Shown: positions 1 through 8,660, counted from the stretch's first letter. The stretch: DNA of 64,000 nt from Saccharopolyspora hordei (GCF_013410345.1 NZ_JACCFJ010000001.1:5659501-5723500), one strand, 5' to 3'. Made by a program: numbers and translations. The notes: generated by a model from the letters alone, not told the origin.

Positions 1-377
1 CGGTACCCGCTGACGAAGCCCTCGGGCAGTTCTTCCGGGGTGCAGCGCCGCAGGTCGGGGATCAACCGGGCCTCGGTCGGGACCGCCTCGCCCAGGTCGA
101 AGCGGGCGGCCATCCGGCCGGTGGCCAGGTGCACCCCGGAGGACTCGTCGCGGGCGAGCGCGAGGAACTCGGCGTGCGCGCGGGTGACCCAGTACAACAC
201 CCGATCGGCGGGCCGGAGTTGCGCCGGCCCCCACATCGCACCGGCTGCCGCCGAGGTCGTCTCCCGCGGCCGGTCCGCGGTCCGCACGCGCACGTCCCAG
301 CCCGCTTCCGCGAGCACGACGCCGCAGGTCAGCCCCTGCACTCCCGCGCCGATCACCAGCACCGGTTCTGCGGTCAT
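1..377 (-). CDS. FAD-dependent D-amino-acid oxidase-like protein, 5' part only
   Basis: The reverse strand reads in frame from an ATG at 377 to the window edge, giving the first 125 residues. The N-terminus is a Rossmann FAD-binding segment (VLVIGAGVQGLTCGVVLAEAG, split here as VLVIGAGVQG then LTCGVVLAEAG), followed by the motif ETTSAAAGAMWGP near residues 42-54, which is typical of the D-amino-acid oxidase (DAO) family. Such enzymes oxidatively deaminate D-amino acids with release of hydrogen peroxide. The C-terminal substrate domain lies outside the window, so substrate cannot be judged; a glycine/sarcosine oxidase-like role is the alternative. The downstream neighbour on the same strand is off the window; the upstream neighbour is an alpha/beta hydrolase ending 62 bases away, also on the minus strand. 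Confidence 0.8.
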   Translation of the reverse strand, partial: MTAEPVLVIGAGVQGLTCGVVLAEAGWDVRVRTADRPRETTSAAAGAMWGPAQLRPADRVLYWVTRAHAEFLALARDESSGVHLATGRMAARFDLGEAVPTEARLIPDLRRCTPEELPEGFVSGY

Positions 378-439
378 CCTCGCAACGCTAGCAGCGATCG
401 CCCGAGTTCGGCGGCTTGCGAACCGCGCCGCTCACCGCC

Positions 440-1183
440 TCACCGCAGGAAGCCCTGGACGGCCGCCAGCCACGCGTCCGGGGCCTGGGCGCCGATGAGG
501 TGCCCGGACTCGACCTCGACCAGCCGCGCCCCGGGGATCGCGCGCGCCAGTTCCCGGGAGTGGTGCGGCGGCACCAGCGTGTCCTGGGTGGTCGCGACGA
601 CCAGCGTCGGCACGGAGATCCGGGGCAGGTCGGCGCGGGTGTCGATGGTGCGCAGCAGTGCCAGGTGGTCGCCGACGCCGGGTGGCACCCCGTCCGCCGT
701 CGTCCGCAGCGCCTCGTCGACGTCGTCGAGCGCGTTCAGCGCCTCCGGCCCGAAGCAGTTGAGCAGCAGGAACCGCGCGAGCGCGTCCCGGTCGTCGAGG
801 AGCTGCTCCCAGAGGTCGATGGTGAGGTGCAGGTGCTGGTCGGGCCGGGCGAGCCCGGCCGTGAGCACCAGCGAAGTGACCCGATCGGGGTACTTGGTGG
901 CGGCCCGCACCGCCACCGCCGTGCCCATCGAGTACCCGAGCACCGCGAAGGTCCCCACCCCTGCGGCGTCCGCGGTCGCGACGACGTCGTCGACGAGCCG
1001 GTCCAGCTCCAGCGGCTGCTCGGCGCGCGGCGTCGCGCCCGAACCGGGGTAGTCCGGGGCCACCACGGTCCGCTCCGCGGCGAGCTCGTCGAGGAACGGG
1101 AAGTTGGCCGCGATCGACCCACCCGCTCCGTGCGCCAGCAACAACCCCGGCCCCGAACCACGGACCTCGTAGGACAGCGACAT
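440..1183 (-). CDS. Alpha/beta-fold hydrolase
   Basis: A 247-residue alpha/beta hydrolase. LLLAHGAGG early in the protein is the oxyanion-hole HG segment, GYSMGT holds the nucleophile serine, and the C-terminal part has the expected acid and base (DTLVPP, then ESGHLIG). The open frame extends upstream to 1285, but the ATG at 1183 is preferred: a GGGAGGA ribosome-binding site precedes it and the protein then starts directly at the family's first beta strand. Substrate is not predictable; esterases, lactonases and 3-oxoadipate enol-lactonase-like enzymes share this layout. It lies between the oxidase fragment and a broken Uma2 gene and does not suggest a pathway with either. Confidence 0.85.
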   Translation of the reverse strand: MSLSYEVRGSGPGLLLAHGAGGSIAANFPFLDELAAERTVVAPDYPGSGATPRAEQPLELDRLVDDVVATADAAGVGTFAVLGYSMGTAVAVRAATKYPDRVTSLVLTAGLARPDQHLHLTIDLWEQLLDDRDALARFLLLNCFGPEALNALDDVDEALRTTADGVPPGVGDHLALLRTIDTRADLPRISVPTLVVATTQDTLVPPHHSRELARAIPGARLVEVESGHLIGAQAPDAWLAAVQGFLR

Positions 1184-1332
1184 CGAATCGTCCTCCCGTT
1201 CCAGGAGCCCCCCATCGGACCCCGACCGCGAACCAGTGCGGCGCCGCGCCGATCCCCGAAGGTCGAGCACCGAGGCGCCCACCACGGAACGCTAGAGCCT
1301 GCCACTGGTGTCAGGGTCAACATCGCGTGAGC

Positions 1333-1709
1333 CGGATCTCACGGAGATCGGCGAGCCGTTCGTCACTGCGACCCCAGGGGCGGAGGACCTCGATCGCCTG
1401 CCTGAGGCACCCCGGCACACCGAGCTGGTCGAGGGAGCCCTCGTCTTCACGACACCCCGCAGCGGTCCTGGCACGGCCGCCTCGTCCCCGGACTCACTGC
1501 CGAGCTCGCCCGCCAGGCCCCCGAGGGCGTCGGAGTCGAAGGAGAGACGACCGTCCGGCTTGACGCCCGCAACCGGCCGGAACCGGACCTGGCACGAGTG
1601 GGACGGTGTCCACGCCCTGGCCGGGATCTGCCGCGACGCCCTACAGCGCCCAGTTCCCCACGGGATCGACACCGACCCCCACGAGCTGGTGCCACGTCGA
1701 CGCGCCTGA
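1333..1709 (+). pseudogene. Frameshifted Uma2-family endonuclease remnant
   Basis: Two plus-strand frames together resemble one Uma2 (PD-(D/E)XK-fold) protein. The first reads EPFVTATPGAEDLDRLPEAP then HTELVEGALVF, the usual Uma2 N-terminus. From about 1489 a second frame reads ELARQAPEGVGVEGETTVRL and DARNRPEPDLARV, the usual middle including the RPEPDL segment that carries the active-site acid. The switch falls between about 1440 and 1490. A tail near 1640-1709 in the first frame (IDTDPHELVPRRRA) looks like the family's C-terminus, but the usual core between is missing. I read it as a decayed gene. Family assignment rests on the two recognisable blocks; exact ends are uncertain. Confidence 0.6.
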
Positions 1710-1718
1710 GTTCCGTGT

Positions 1719-2243
1719 TCAGGGGCTCCCATCGCCGACGTGGACGGTGGGCGCGTCGCCGACCAGGTCCACGCAGAGCTCGCGCAACAGCTCGGCGAGG
1801 ACGCTCCTGTCCTCTTCGGACAGTGCGCCGAGGAGATCGCCCTCGTGGTCGAAGATGGCCCCGGCCGTGTCGTCCACGACCTGCTTGCCCTCGTCGGTGA
1901 GCCGGACGAGCACCGCGCGCCCGCGCGCCGGTTCCCGGGTGACCCACCCCCGCTGCTCGGCGCGAGCGAGCCGCTGCGAGATGGCCGCCGGTGTGACGGC
2001 CGACTGCGCCGCGAGTTCCCGGGTGGTGAGCGCGTAGGGCTCGCCGCTGCGCCGCAGCGTTTCCAGCAGGTCCATGAGCGAGGGGTCGATGCCCCGCTGC
2101 CCCAACAGCTTCCGCCGGTCGTCACCGAAGAACTTCGCCAGGTGCCAGATGCGCGTGACGATCGCGACCGACGCCGGGTCGAGGTCCGGTCGCTCACGCC
2201 GCCACGCAGCCATGATCGCCGCAGCACGGTCGGCCTTGCCCAT
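1719..2243 (-). CDS. MarR-family transcriptional regulator
   Basis: A 174-residue winged-helix repressor of the MarR type. The helix-turn-helix is at about residues 70-100 (LTTRELAAQSAVTPAAISQR) followed by the wing (RGWVTREPARGRAVLVRLTDEG) and a C-terminal dimerisation helix. It is divergent from the short-chain dehydrogenase gene starting at 2304, with a short shared intergenic region containing a perfect inverted repeat (TTAAG-GT-CTTAA), so it probably represses that dehydrogenase and itself in response to a small molecule. Ligand unknown. Start chosen at the ATG at 2243. Confidence 0.9.
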   Translation of the reverse strand: MGKADRAAAIMAAWRRERPDLDPASVAIVTRIWHLAKFFGDDRRKLLGQRGIDPSLMDLLETLRRSGEPYALTTRELAAQSAVTPAAISQRLARAEQRGWVTREPARGRAVLVRLTDEGKQVVDDTAGAIFDHEGDLLGALSEEDRSVLAELLRELCVDLVGDAPTVHVGDGSP

Positions 2244-2258
2244 GGTCGCGAGTCTACA

Positions 2259-2270
2259 TTAAGGTCTTAA
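2259..2270. promoter_or_regulatory. Candidate MarR operator
   Basis: TTAAG, two bases, CTTAA: a perfect 5-bp inverted repeat in the region between the divergent MarR and SDR genes. It is strikingly AT-rich against the local background, sits 15 bases from the MarR start and 33 from the SDR start, and so would overlap both promoters. Assignment as operator is inferred from position and symmetry. Confidence 0.5.
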
Positions 2271-2303
2271 CGAACTTCTCCCCGAGCCTTGACGGAGGCA
2301 TCC

Positions 2304-3020
2304 GTGCACATCGTGACTGGGGGCGGTACCGGCATCGGACGCGCGATCGCGCTGGCGCTGCACGCCCGCGGAGAGCAGGTCCTGGCCATCGGCCGGCGGC
2401 GCGCACCGCTCGACGACCTCGCCGCGGCGAGCGGAGGCGGGATCGCGGTCCTGTCCTGCGACCACTCGGCACCGGCGGACGTGCGCAAGCTGGTCGAGGC
2501 CGTCGACGGCCCGGTGACCGGGCTCGTGCACTGCGCGGGCGGCAACCCCGCGATCGGCCGCCCGGACCCGACGTCGTTGGACGAGGAGAAGGCGCTGCTC
2601 GACGAGACGATCGCCGGGAACCTGACCTCGGCGGCGCTCACCGTCACCGCGCTGCGCCCGCTGATGCCGACCGGGGCGTCGATCGTGCTGTACGGCTCGA
2701 TCGCCGCCGAGCACGGCGTCGGCTACTACGGCCCGGCGAAGGCAGCGGTCGCCTCCTACGCCGTCGGCCTCGCCGCGGCCCTCGGCCCGCAGGACATCCG
2801 GGTCAACTGCATCTCGCCGGGCTACATCGCCGACACGGAGTTCTTCGGCCCCGGACTGGACGCGGACCGCGCCGAGCAGCTGCGCCGGCAGACGGCGATC
2901 GGCCGCAACGGCACCCCGGACGACGCCGTGGCCCTCACCCTGTTCCTGCTCTCCCCCGAGTCCCGCCACCTCACCGGCCAGAACCTCCACCTCAACGGCG
3001 GAGCGTTCACCACCCGCTGA
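2304..3020 (+). CDS. Short-chain dehydrogenase/reductase (SDR)
   Basis: A 238-residue classical SDR. The NAD(P)-binding motif TGGGTGIG lies at the very N-terminus, the catalytic tyrosine-lysine pair is in YYGPAKAAV, the preceding serine in LYGSIAAEHG, and the C-terminus ends LTGQNLHLNGG as usual. I chose the GTG at 2304 because a GGAGG lies five bases upstream; the TTG at 2289 has no ribosome-binding site. Substrate is not predictable. It is the divergent partner of the MarR regulator and most likely its target, suggesting a role in detoxifying or converting the regulator's ligand. Confidence 0.85.
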   Translation: MHIVTGGGTGIGRAIALALHARGEQVLAIGRRRAPLDDLAAASGGGIAVLSCDHSAPADVRKLVEAVDGPVTGLVHCAGGNPAIGRPDPTSLDEEKALLDETIAGNLTSAALTVTALRPLMPTGASIVLYGSIAAEHGVGYYGPAKAAVASYAVGLAAALGPQDIRVNCISPGYIADTEFFGPGLDADRAEQLRRQTAIGRNGTPDDAVALTLFLLSPESRHLTGQNLHLNGGAFTTR

Positions 3021-3082
3021 CGTTCCACCGACCGCGTCCGGCCCGTGATCAGCACTGCGACCGCCACCCGTGGAGCGCCCGG

Positions 3083-4234
3083 TCAGCCTTCCGAGGAGCC
3101 GCCACGGCGTTCTTGCCGTTCTCGTCGGGTCGTCGTGTCGTGCAGGGCTTGGCGGCGTTCGCGTTCGCGGTAGCTGAAAGCGGCTTCGCGGACCGAGTCC
3201 TCGCTCTCGAAGCCGGAACCGACCGCACCGGCGACGGTCGCCGCCGCCGTGACCAGCAGCATGACGACGGCGTAGTCACCGAACCCCGGACCGGGCCCGA
3301 CGTACTGTCCGAACACCTCGGGAGTGAGGACCACACCAGCCGCGATCATGTTGACGACGTAGAGCGCCGCGTACATGCACCCCACCCCGATGACCAGGGT
3401 CAGCACCGTGGAAGCGTTGAACAGCACCGCCTCTTCGCGTTCGTTCGCGGGCCGTCCCTCGGTCGGCTCCCACAGCCGGTGGTAGACGATGAGCCACCCG
3501 ACCATGACAGCCACCGACCCGAGCGCCGCGGCCACGAGGTGCAGCGGCGTCATCGTGCTGGCCAGTCGCCAGACCGTTGTGTTGATCAGGTAGAAGGCGC
3601 TGAACGCGAACGCCCCCACCAGCGGTCCGGTCAACCCCAACACCAGCCGCCACGGACGGTTGTCCCGCACCATGCCGATCAACAGCCTCAGCGGGCCTCG
3701 CGAGGCCAGCACGCGCATGTCGACGTCGCGTTGGTCCGGCGTGACCCACCGGAAGCGGTCGGGCAGCCAGGGCAGTCGGCGACGCCGGCGCTCCTCACCC
3801 CCCTCCGTGGCAGTGCCCGGGGTGCACATGTCGGCGATGAGCTGAGTCACCAGGCTCTGGACCCGGCGGTGCAACGCCATGCCTCCGAGTGCCGGCAGCG
3901 ACACCACGAGGATCCTGCGCTCGGTGCTCACATCGGCGACGATGGGCTGCTGGCCGCTGCGCAGCGGGAAGTCCGTGATGCACGCGACGAGGTCCCACCC
4001 GTGCTGCCGCATCCGCTCGCCGGCGATGTCCATCATCTCGGTGTGGCGGTCGTCGCTGGGCGGCAACTGCTCGCGGTGCACGTCCACGCGCCACTCGCAG
4101 TCGTCCGCCAGCCGTTCGGACAGCAGTCTCGGCAGGTCGTGGCCGAGCTGGTCTGCGATCTCCGCAGGCGCGGCCACTGGATCAGCCACCACTCCCACGG
4201 TCACCGTCTTCCTCGGACCTCTCACCTTCGTCAT
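3083..4234 (-). CDS. Conserved actinobacterial multi-pass membrane protein, function unknown
   Basis: A 383-residue protein. The N-terminal half (to about residue 190) is soluble and starts TVTVGVVADPVAAPAEIADQL; the second half carries four to five hydrophobic segments (LVLGLTGPLVGAFAFSAFYL, LHLVAAALGSVAVMVGWLIV, TVLTLVIGVGCMYAALYVV, YAVVMLLVTAAATVAGAVG) and ends in a very basic tail. The open frame begins at 4408, but the ATG at 4234 is preceded by GGGGAG and opens the conserved-looking soluble domain. I do not recognise a named family or function. No operon partner: its neighbours are an SDR on the other strand and a NUDIX gene 250 bases away on the same strand. Confidence 0.75.
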   Translation of the reverse strand: MTKVRGPRKTVTVGVVADPVAAPAEIADQLGHDLPRLLSERLADDCEWRVDVHREQLPPSDDRHTEMMDIAGERMRQHGWDLVACITDFPLRSGQQPIVADVSTERRILVVSLPALGGMALHRRVQSLVTQLIADMCTPGTATEGGEERRRRRLPWLPDRFRWVTPDQRDVDMRVLASRGPLRLLIGMVRDNRPWRLVLGLTGPLVGAFAFSAFYLINTTVWRLASTMTPLHLVAAALGSVAVMVGWLIVYHRLWEPTEGRPANEREEAVLFNASTVLTLVIGVGCMYAALYVVNMIAAGVVLTPEVFGQYVGPGPGFGDYAVVMLLVTAAATVAGAVGSGFESEDSVREAAFSYRERERRQALHDTTTRRERQERRGGSSEG

Positions 4235-4484
4235 CGCGGCGCTCCCCACCCTCGGCGACTCACCCAGGGCTACCCAGGTCACGCTGGGTTCACAGGGGGC
4301 AGCGTGGGCGTCCGCTCGAACGGTCCGAGCGCGACGCCGCGCCTTCCACGCGATCACCATCGCCCAGCAGGCATACCGACGATCGGCGGCCCGGATCCGG
4401 AGAACCACCGCCGCAGCGGACGATCAGCGTGCCGGACAAGGGGGCGGAGCTGGTCGTCGCGCTCGTCAACCACCACCTCGCGGT

Positions 4485-4955
4485 TCAGGGGGATTCTGTG
4501 CCGACAGGTGACGGTCGGGATCCATGCCAGCCCAGGAGCGACATCCCGCGAAGTCCGCGGCGGTAGGCGTCGATCCCGGCGGCCGGGTATTCGATGATGT
4601 TTGCGGGCAGGCTGTGGAAGTCGAACCAGCCCAGTCCATGACACTTCTCGGGTTCCCGGTTGGTGGGCTCGCCGATCCATCGTGTCGTGACGAAGAAGTG
4701 CCCGATCCTAGCTTCGGGGCCAGAGCCCGCGACGTGGATGCTGTGAACATGTTCGAGATCGGCCGGGTTGATCAGGACCCCGACCTCTTCTTCAGCCTCG
4801 CGGGCGGCTGCGGTGAAGATGTCCTCGCCCGCGTCAAGCTTGCCGGATGGCAGGTGCCACATTCGGTCCCACTGGCCGCCCCGTCGCTCGGTGAGGAGCA
4901 GTTCGGCGTCGCGGATCAGGAGAACGTGGACATCGATGATGTGGCGATCGGGCAC
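4485..4955 (-). CDS. NUDIX hydrolase
   Basis: A 156-residue NUDIX protein with an intact Nudix box at about residues 39-61 (GKLDAGEDIFTAAA followed by REAEEEVGV, matching GX5EX7REUXEEXGU). These enzymes hydrolyse nucleoside diphosphates linked to another moiety. A GTG at 4955 with GAGG upstream is preferred over the ATG at 5003. The start overlaps the tail of a broken dTMP-kinase-like gene on the same strand, so the two were probably one operon; with the upstream end of that operon deleted, this gene may have lost its original promoter even though its own frame is intact. Substrate unknown; nucleotide sanitation is a reasonable guess. Confidence 0.85.
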   Translation of the reverse strand: MPDRHIIDVHVLLIRDAELLLTERRGGQWDRMWHLPSGKLDAGEDIFTAAAREAEEEVGVLINPADLEHVHSIHVAGSGPEARIGHFFVTTRWIGEPTNREPEKCHGLGWFDFHSLPANIIEYPAAGIDAYRRGLRGMSLLGWHGSRPSPVGTESP

Positions 4956-5572
4956 GGCGGTCGATCCTCGTGTTCGTGGTCTGCGGCCATGCCGGGCGCG
5001 CACCAGACGGGTAGCGCGCCCGGACAGGCGGCAGCGTACGCCGTGGCCTCCTGACCGCTGGCACCTTGGGTGTTCTCGGTGATCCGCTCGGCGATTCGCT
5101 CGGCTACCTGCTCCACGACCCCGCGAGGGTCACGACGGGTGGTGTCGATCGTCAGAACCGGCACCCCACGCCCGGCGAGGTAGGAGGCGGCGTCGCGGTA
5201 CATCCGGGCTTCGATCCGGCTCGTGCTGATCCCGGCCTGGAACCGATCGTGGGCACCCCGTGCTGCGACGCGGGCGGCGGCCTCAGCCGCGTCGGTGAGG
5301 AGCATGACCGCCAGGTCCGGCCGGTCGGCATGACCGTTTAGGGATTCGATGAACGGCAACGGCACGCCATCCATCTGTTGCAGCACGTACGACGAGGCCA
5401 CGTACCGATCGCAGAGCACGATCTCACCCTGCTGTACACGGGGACGGATCTCCGTCGCCAGTGGTGGTACCGGTCGGCTGCGATCACGCACGCGAGCGCG
5501 TGGCCCTGGTACACGTCGGTCTTGCACCGGGCCAGTTCGCCCAGCTCGCCGTGAGTCGGCTGAAAACCGCAC
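4916..5572 (-). pseudogene. Thymidylate-kinase-like gene, 5'-truncated and frameshifted
   Basis: The reverse strand encodes a dTMP-kinase-like protein in two frames. The first piece (about 5560-5458) reads PTHGELGELARCKTDVYQG and HALACVIAADRYHH; the second (5461 to the stop at 4916) continues ATEIRPRVQQGEIVLCDRYV, then SSYVLQQMDGVPLPF and later DRFQAGI. The two join if one C is restored in CACCACTGGCG near 5460, which points to a one-base deletion. The N-terminal Walker A segment that all such kinases need is absent: recognisable sequence stops near 5572, where the remains of an oppositely oriented gene begin. It is non-functional as it stands. The tail overlaps the NUDIX start, suggesting a former kinase-NUDIX operon. 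Confidence 0.75.
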
Positions 5573-6220
5573 GGCGACCTTCTTCCGAACCGAAGAGACC
5601 TCACCTGCCCGCCAGCTCGTCCAGTCGCTCATGCAGCACCGGGCGGAGCTTGCGGCGATCATCGACACGACCGCGAACGAATCGCTCAGGCGACGCCTGG
5701 TCACGGCCATCGGAGAGACCGAGGCCCTTGCCGGCTGGACGCTGTTCGACCTCGGCCGGCACCGAGACGCCCTGCGCCTCTACCAGTCAGCACTCGACAA
5801 CGCGAAGGAAGCCGGTGACGGCCCGCTGGCGGCCTGCGTTCTCACGTACTGGTCGTACCTGGTCAGCAACCAGGGCAACACCGCGGAAGCGATCAACGAG
5901 CTCAACGACGCGGCCGAACGTGTGCGAGGCTCCGCACCGGCGACGCAGGCATGGGTCCTCGGCCGACTCGCGGAGGAGTACGCCCAAGGCGGGGATGCGC
6001 GGGCACTTCGAGCGCTGGACCGTGCGATGAGCGTCTTCGACCACGCCTCGCCGGAGACCGAACGGCCCTGGACCGCGTTCTTCACGCCGTCGCGTCTCGG
6101 CAGCCTCGCCTTGCCCTGGACCGGCTGTGGGAGGTCGTGGAACTCCTGCCTGCCCACGGACGTGGAAGCGGTGCGAAGACCCGCGAGCGGTTGACTGAGA
6201 ACCTGCTCCAGAAGACCTAG
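5573..6220 (+). pseudogene. TPR-containing regulator, C-terminal remnant
   Basis: The plus-strand frame from about 5573 to 6115 encodes helical TPR-like sequence (ALAGWTLFDLGRHRDALRLY, then AACVLTYWSYLVSNQGNTAEA, read as two blocks, and AQGGDARALRALDRAMSVFD followed by ERPWTAFF). This is the usual C-terminal half of actinobacterial XRE-type helix-turn-helix regulators with TPR repeats. The DNA-binding N-terminus is missing. Near 6100-6120 the reading switches frame (ALDRLWEVVELLPAHGRG onward to a stop at 6220), so a frameshift is likely too. It abuts, head to head, the truncated kinase gene: both lost their 5' ends at about 5572. Confidence 0.65.
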
Positions 6221-6534
6221 CTACGGGTTTCGTCCACCACCCACGACAGGTACTCGGCCGAGCCACCCTCGATCGGGGTGGCAACGATCTCCGGCACGTC
6301 GTAGGTGTGGATCTTCTTCAGGTGGTCGGTCAGATCGGCCACCCGGTCCGCGGCCGTCTTGATCTCAACTCGCCATTCCGGGTCCGTCTCGACCTTCCCC
6401 TCCCAGCGGTAGACGCTGGTGATGGGAACGATCTGCGCGCAGGCCCCGAGCTTCGCGTTGATCACGCTCGACGCCAGCTCGCGCGCCTTGTCCTCACTGT
6501 CCGTTGTGGTCACCACGATCGCGTGTTCGGCCAT
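6217..6534 (-). CDS. cutA: Divalent-cation tolerance protein CutA
   Basis: A 105-residue CutA1-family protein, a small trimeric cytosolic protein linked to copper and other divalent metal tolerance, whose precise biochemical role is unsettled. The family signature is clear: GACAQIVPITSVYRWEGKVE in the middle and the HTYDVPEIVATPIEGGSAEY segment near the C-terminus. Length is normal for the family. The start ATG at 6534 lacks an obvious ribosome-binding site, so a leaderless or weakly initiated message is possible. Its stop overlaps the end of the convergent TPR remnant by a few bases. Confidence 0.93.
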   Translation of the reverse strand: MAEHAIVVTTTDSEDKARELASSVINAKLGACAQIVPITSVYRWEGKVETDPEWRVEIKTAADRVADLTDHLKKIHTYDVPEIVATPIEGGSAEYLSWVVDETRS

Positions 6535-6670
6535 GCGTCGAGCGTACCGAGCGACTCGATCACGCGGCCAGAACGAGACGACCGGCGCGCTGCACCACCC
6601 GGGGCGCCAACGAACTCCGCCGGATCCCCTTCCCGGCGGCTCAAGAACGATCCCGGGACTGACCGTGCGG

Positions 6671-7204
6671 TCACCGACTCGCGCGCACCCGCTTCTCCAC
6701 CCGGTCCCGCTGCGCGGCGACGATCAACGGCACCAGCGCGCCGAAGAAGCACACGAGCACGAGGGGGAGCAACCACCACGGCGTCTCGGAGCTCGGAGCG
6801 GTGCGCCACTGCACCGCGCACAGCGGCAGCAGCCCCACGCCCAGCCCGGCGGTGCACGCCAGGACCGCCTTGGCGAGCCGCGCGGCCGAGGCCCGAGTGG
6901 CGGGGCGCTTGATCGCGCTGGGCGGACGGTCGGAGGGGAGTTCCTCCTCCGGGGCGGTCCGCACGACGCCGAACGCGATGCCGGCGAACAGCACCGTGAG
7001 GCCCAGGTGGAGGAACACCGGGAGGAAGGCGGAACCGATGCTCTTGCTCGTCCACGCATCGACCCCGCCCAGCCCGATGTGCTGGGGGATCGACTCGGGC
7101 AGCTGCGGGTACCGCACCGCTCCCCACGCGCCCATGGCGACCAGGAGCACCAGGCTCGGCACCAACCACAGCCAGGGGAACCGCGGCGGAGGCTCGGCGG
7201 GCAT
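6671..7204 (-). CDS. DUF1648 domain membrane protein
   Basis: A 177-residue membrane protein with four predicted transmembrane segments (near residues 11-28, 60-80, 111-133 and 143-163). After the first helix is the DUF1648 signature: RYPQLPESIPQHIGLGGVD followed by AWTSKS. Members are found beside extracytoplasmic sensing systems and in SdpI-like immunity proteins, but no such partner is adjacent here, so the role is open. The C-terminal tail is basic and probably cytoplasmic. ATG start at 7204 with a purine-rich upstream stretch. Confidence 0.75.
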   Translation of the reverse strand: MPAEPPPRFPWLWLVPSLVLLVAMGAWGAVRYPQLPESIPQHIGLGGVDAWTSKSIGSAFLPVFLHLGLTVLFAGIAFGVVRTAPEEELPSDRPPSAIKRPATRASAARLAKAVLACTAGLGVGLLPLCAVQWRTAPSSETPWWLLPLVLVCFFGALVPLIVAAQRDRVEKRVRASR

Positions 7205-7367
7205 CGCGCATCACCCCACTGGACGGCTGATCTCGCCCGCAGCCTACCCGCCCCCGCCCGGTCATCGGGCCCTCGGGCACAATGCGCACGCGCTTGCGGC
7301 TGGACGCCGCGCGCTCAGCGGAAACCGACCGGCGGAGGGGACTCAGGAGAGCGGGGCCGAGCTCCGA

Positions 7368-8447
7368 TCAGACGTTGAAGCGGAACTCCACGACGTCCCC
7401 GTCGGCCATGACGTAGTCCTTGCCCTCCATGCGGACCTTGCCGGCGGCCTTGGCCTCCGCCATGGAACCCGCGGCGATGAGGTCCTCGTAGGAGACGATC
7501 TCGGCCTTGATGAAGCCGCGCTCGAAGTCGGTGTGGATCACGCCGGCCGCCTGCGGGGCCGTCCAGCCGCGGCGGATCGTCCAGGCGCGCGCCTCCTTCG
7601 GCCCGGCCGTCAGGTAGGTCTGCAGGCCCAGGGTGTGGAAGCCGGCGCGGGCAAGCGCGTGCAGGCCCGGTTCGGCCTGGCCGATCGACTCCAGCAGCTC
7701 GCGCTGGGACTCCTCGTCGAGCTCCTTGAGCTCCGCCTCGACCTTGGCGTCCAGGAACACCGCGTCCGCGGGAGCGACCAGCTCGCGCAGCTCGTTCTGC
7801 TTGACCTCGTCGGCCAGCACGCCCTCGTCGGCGTTGAACACGTAGAGGAACGGCTTGGTGGTGAGCAGGTTCAGCTCGCGCAGCTCCGGGGTGTCCTTGC
7901 CCAGGCCCGCCGCGAACAGCGTCGTGCCGGAGTCGAGGACCTCCTTGGCCTGCTGCGCCACCTCGAGGGCCGGGCGCTTGTCCTTGTGGGTCCGGGCTTC
8001 TTTCTCCAGCCGCGGCAGCGCCTTCTCCAGGGTCTGCAGGTCGGCGAGGATGAGCTCGGTGTTGATCGTCTCGATGTCGCTGGACGGGTCCACCCGGCCG
8101 TCGACGTGCACCACGTCGGGGTCGTCGAAGACGCGGATGACCTGGCAGATCGCGTCCGCCTCGCGGATGTTGGCGAGGAACTTGTTGCCCAGGCCCTGCC
8201 CCTCCGAAGCGCCCTTGACCAGGCCCGCGATGTCCACGAACGAGACCGTGGCGGGCACCGTCTTGGCCGACCCGAAGATCTCGGCGAGCTTGTCCAGCCG
8301 CTCGTCCGGCAGCGGCACGACACCGACGTTCGGCTCGATGGTGGCGAACGGGTAGTTCGCCGCGAGGGCGTCGTTGCTGGTCAGCGCGTTGAACAGGGTG
8401 GACTTGCCGACGTTGGGCAGCCCGACGATTCCGAGGGTGAGGCTCAC
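7368..8447 (-). CDS. ychF: Redox-regulated Obg-family ATPase YchF
   Basis: A 359-residue YchF/Ola1 P-loop protein that binds ribosomes and hydrolyses ATP rather than GTP. Walker A is GLPNVGKSTLFNALT at residues 8-22, followed by DIAGLVKGASEGQGLG; the C-terminal TGS domain contains RRGWTAPQAAGVIHTDFERG and FIKAEIVSYEDL. The frame stays open for a further 2 kb upstream only because of codon bias; the GTG at 8447 opens the canonical SLTLGIVGLPN N-terminus. The nearby GGAG is only one base from the start codon, so initiation may not rely on it. In mycobacteria the orthologue is next to the DUF6542 gene; here about 19 kb of other genes intervene. Confidence 0.95.
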   Translation of the reverse strand: MSLTLGIVGLPNVGKSTLFNALTSNDALAANYPFATIEPNVGVVPLPDERLDKLAEIFGSAKTVPATVSFVDIAGLVKGASEGQGLGNKFLANIREADAICQVIRVFDDPDVVHVDGRVDPSSDIETINTELILADLQTLEKALPRLEKEARTHKDKRPALEVAQQAKEVLDSGTTLFAAGLGKDTPELRELNLLTTKPFLYVFNADEGVLADEVKQNELRELVAPADAVFLDAKVEAELKELDEESQRELLESIGQAEPGLHALARAGFHTLGLQTYLTAGPKEARAWTIRRGWTAPQAAGVIHTDFERGFIKAEIVSYEDLIAAGSMAEAKAAGKVRMEGKDYVMADGDVVEFRFNV

Positions 8448-8660
8448 GCTCCGTGAGTCTAGGCGCTGGCCCGCACCCACCTCGGCCCCGGTGGGCGGTG
8501 ACGGTGGCCCGCGCCACCGTCCCGCCGGCTCAGTCGTCTTCGCCGTCCTCCTGCTGGTCGCCCTGGTGCTCGTCGTCGCCCTGCTGACCGCCCGACGACG
8601 GCCATGTCCGTTTCCCGCTAGTGACCGGCCCCTGCGGGTGGCAGGCTCGGAGGCGTGTTG

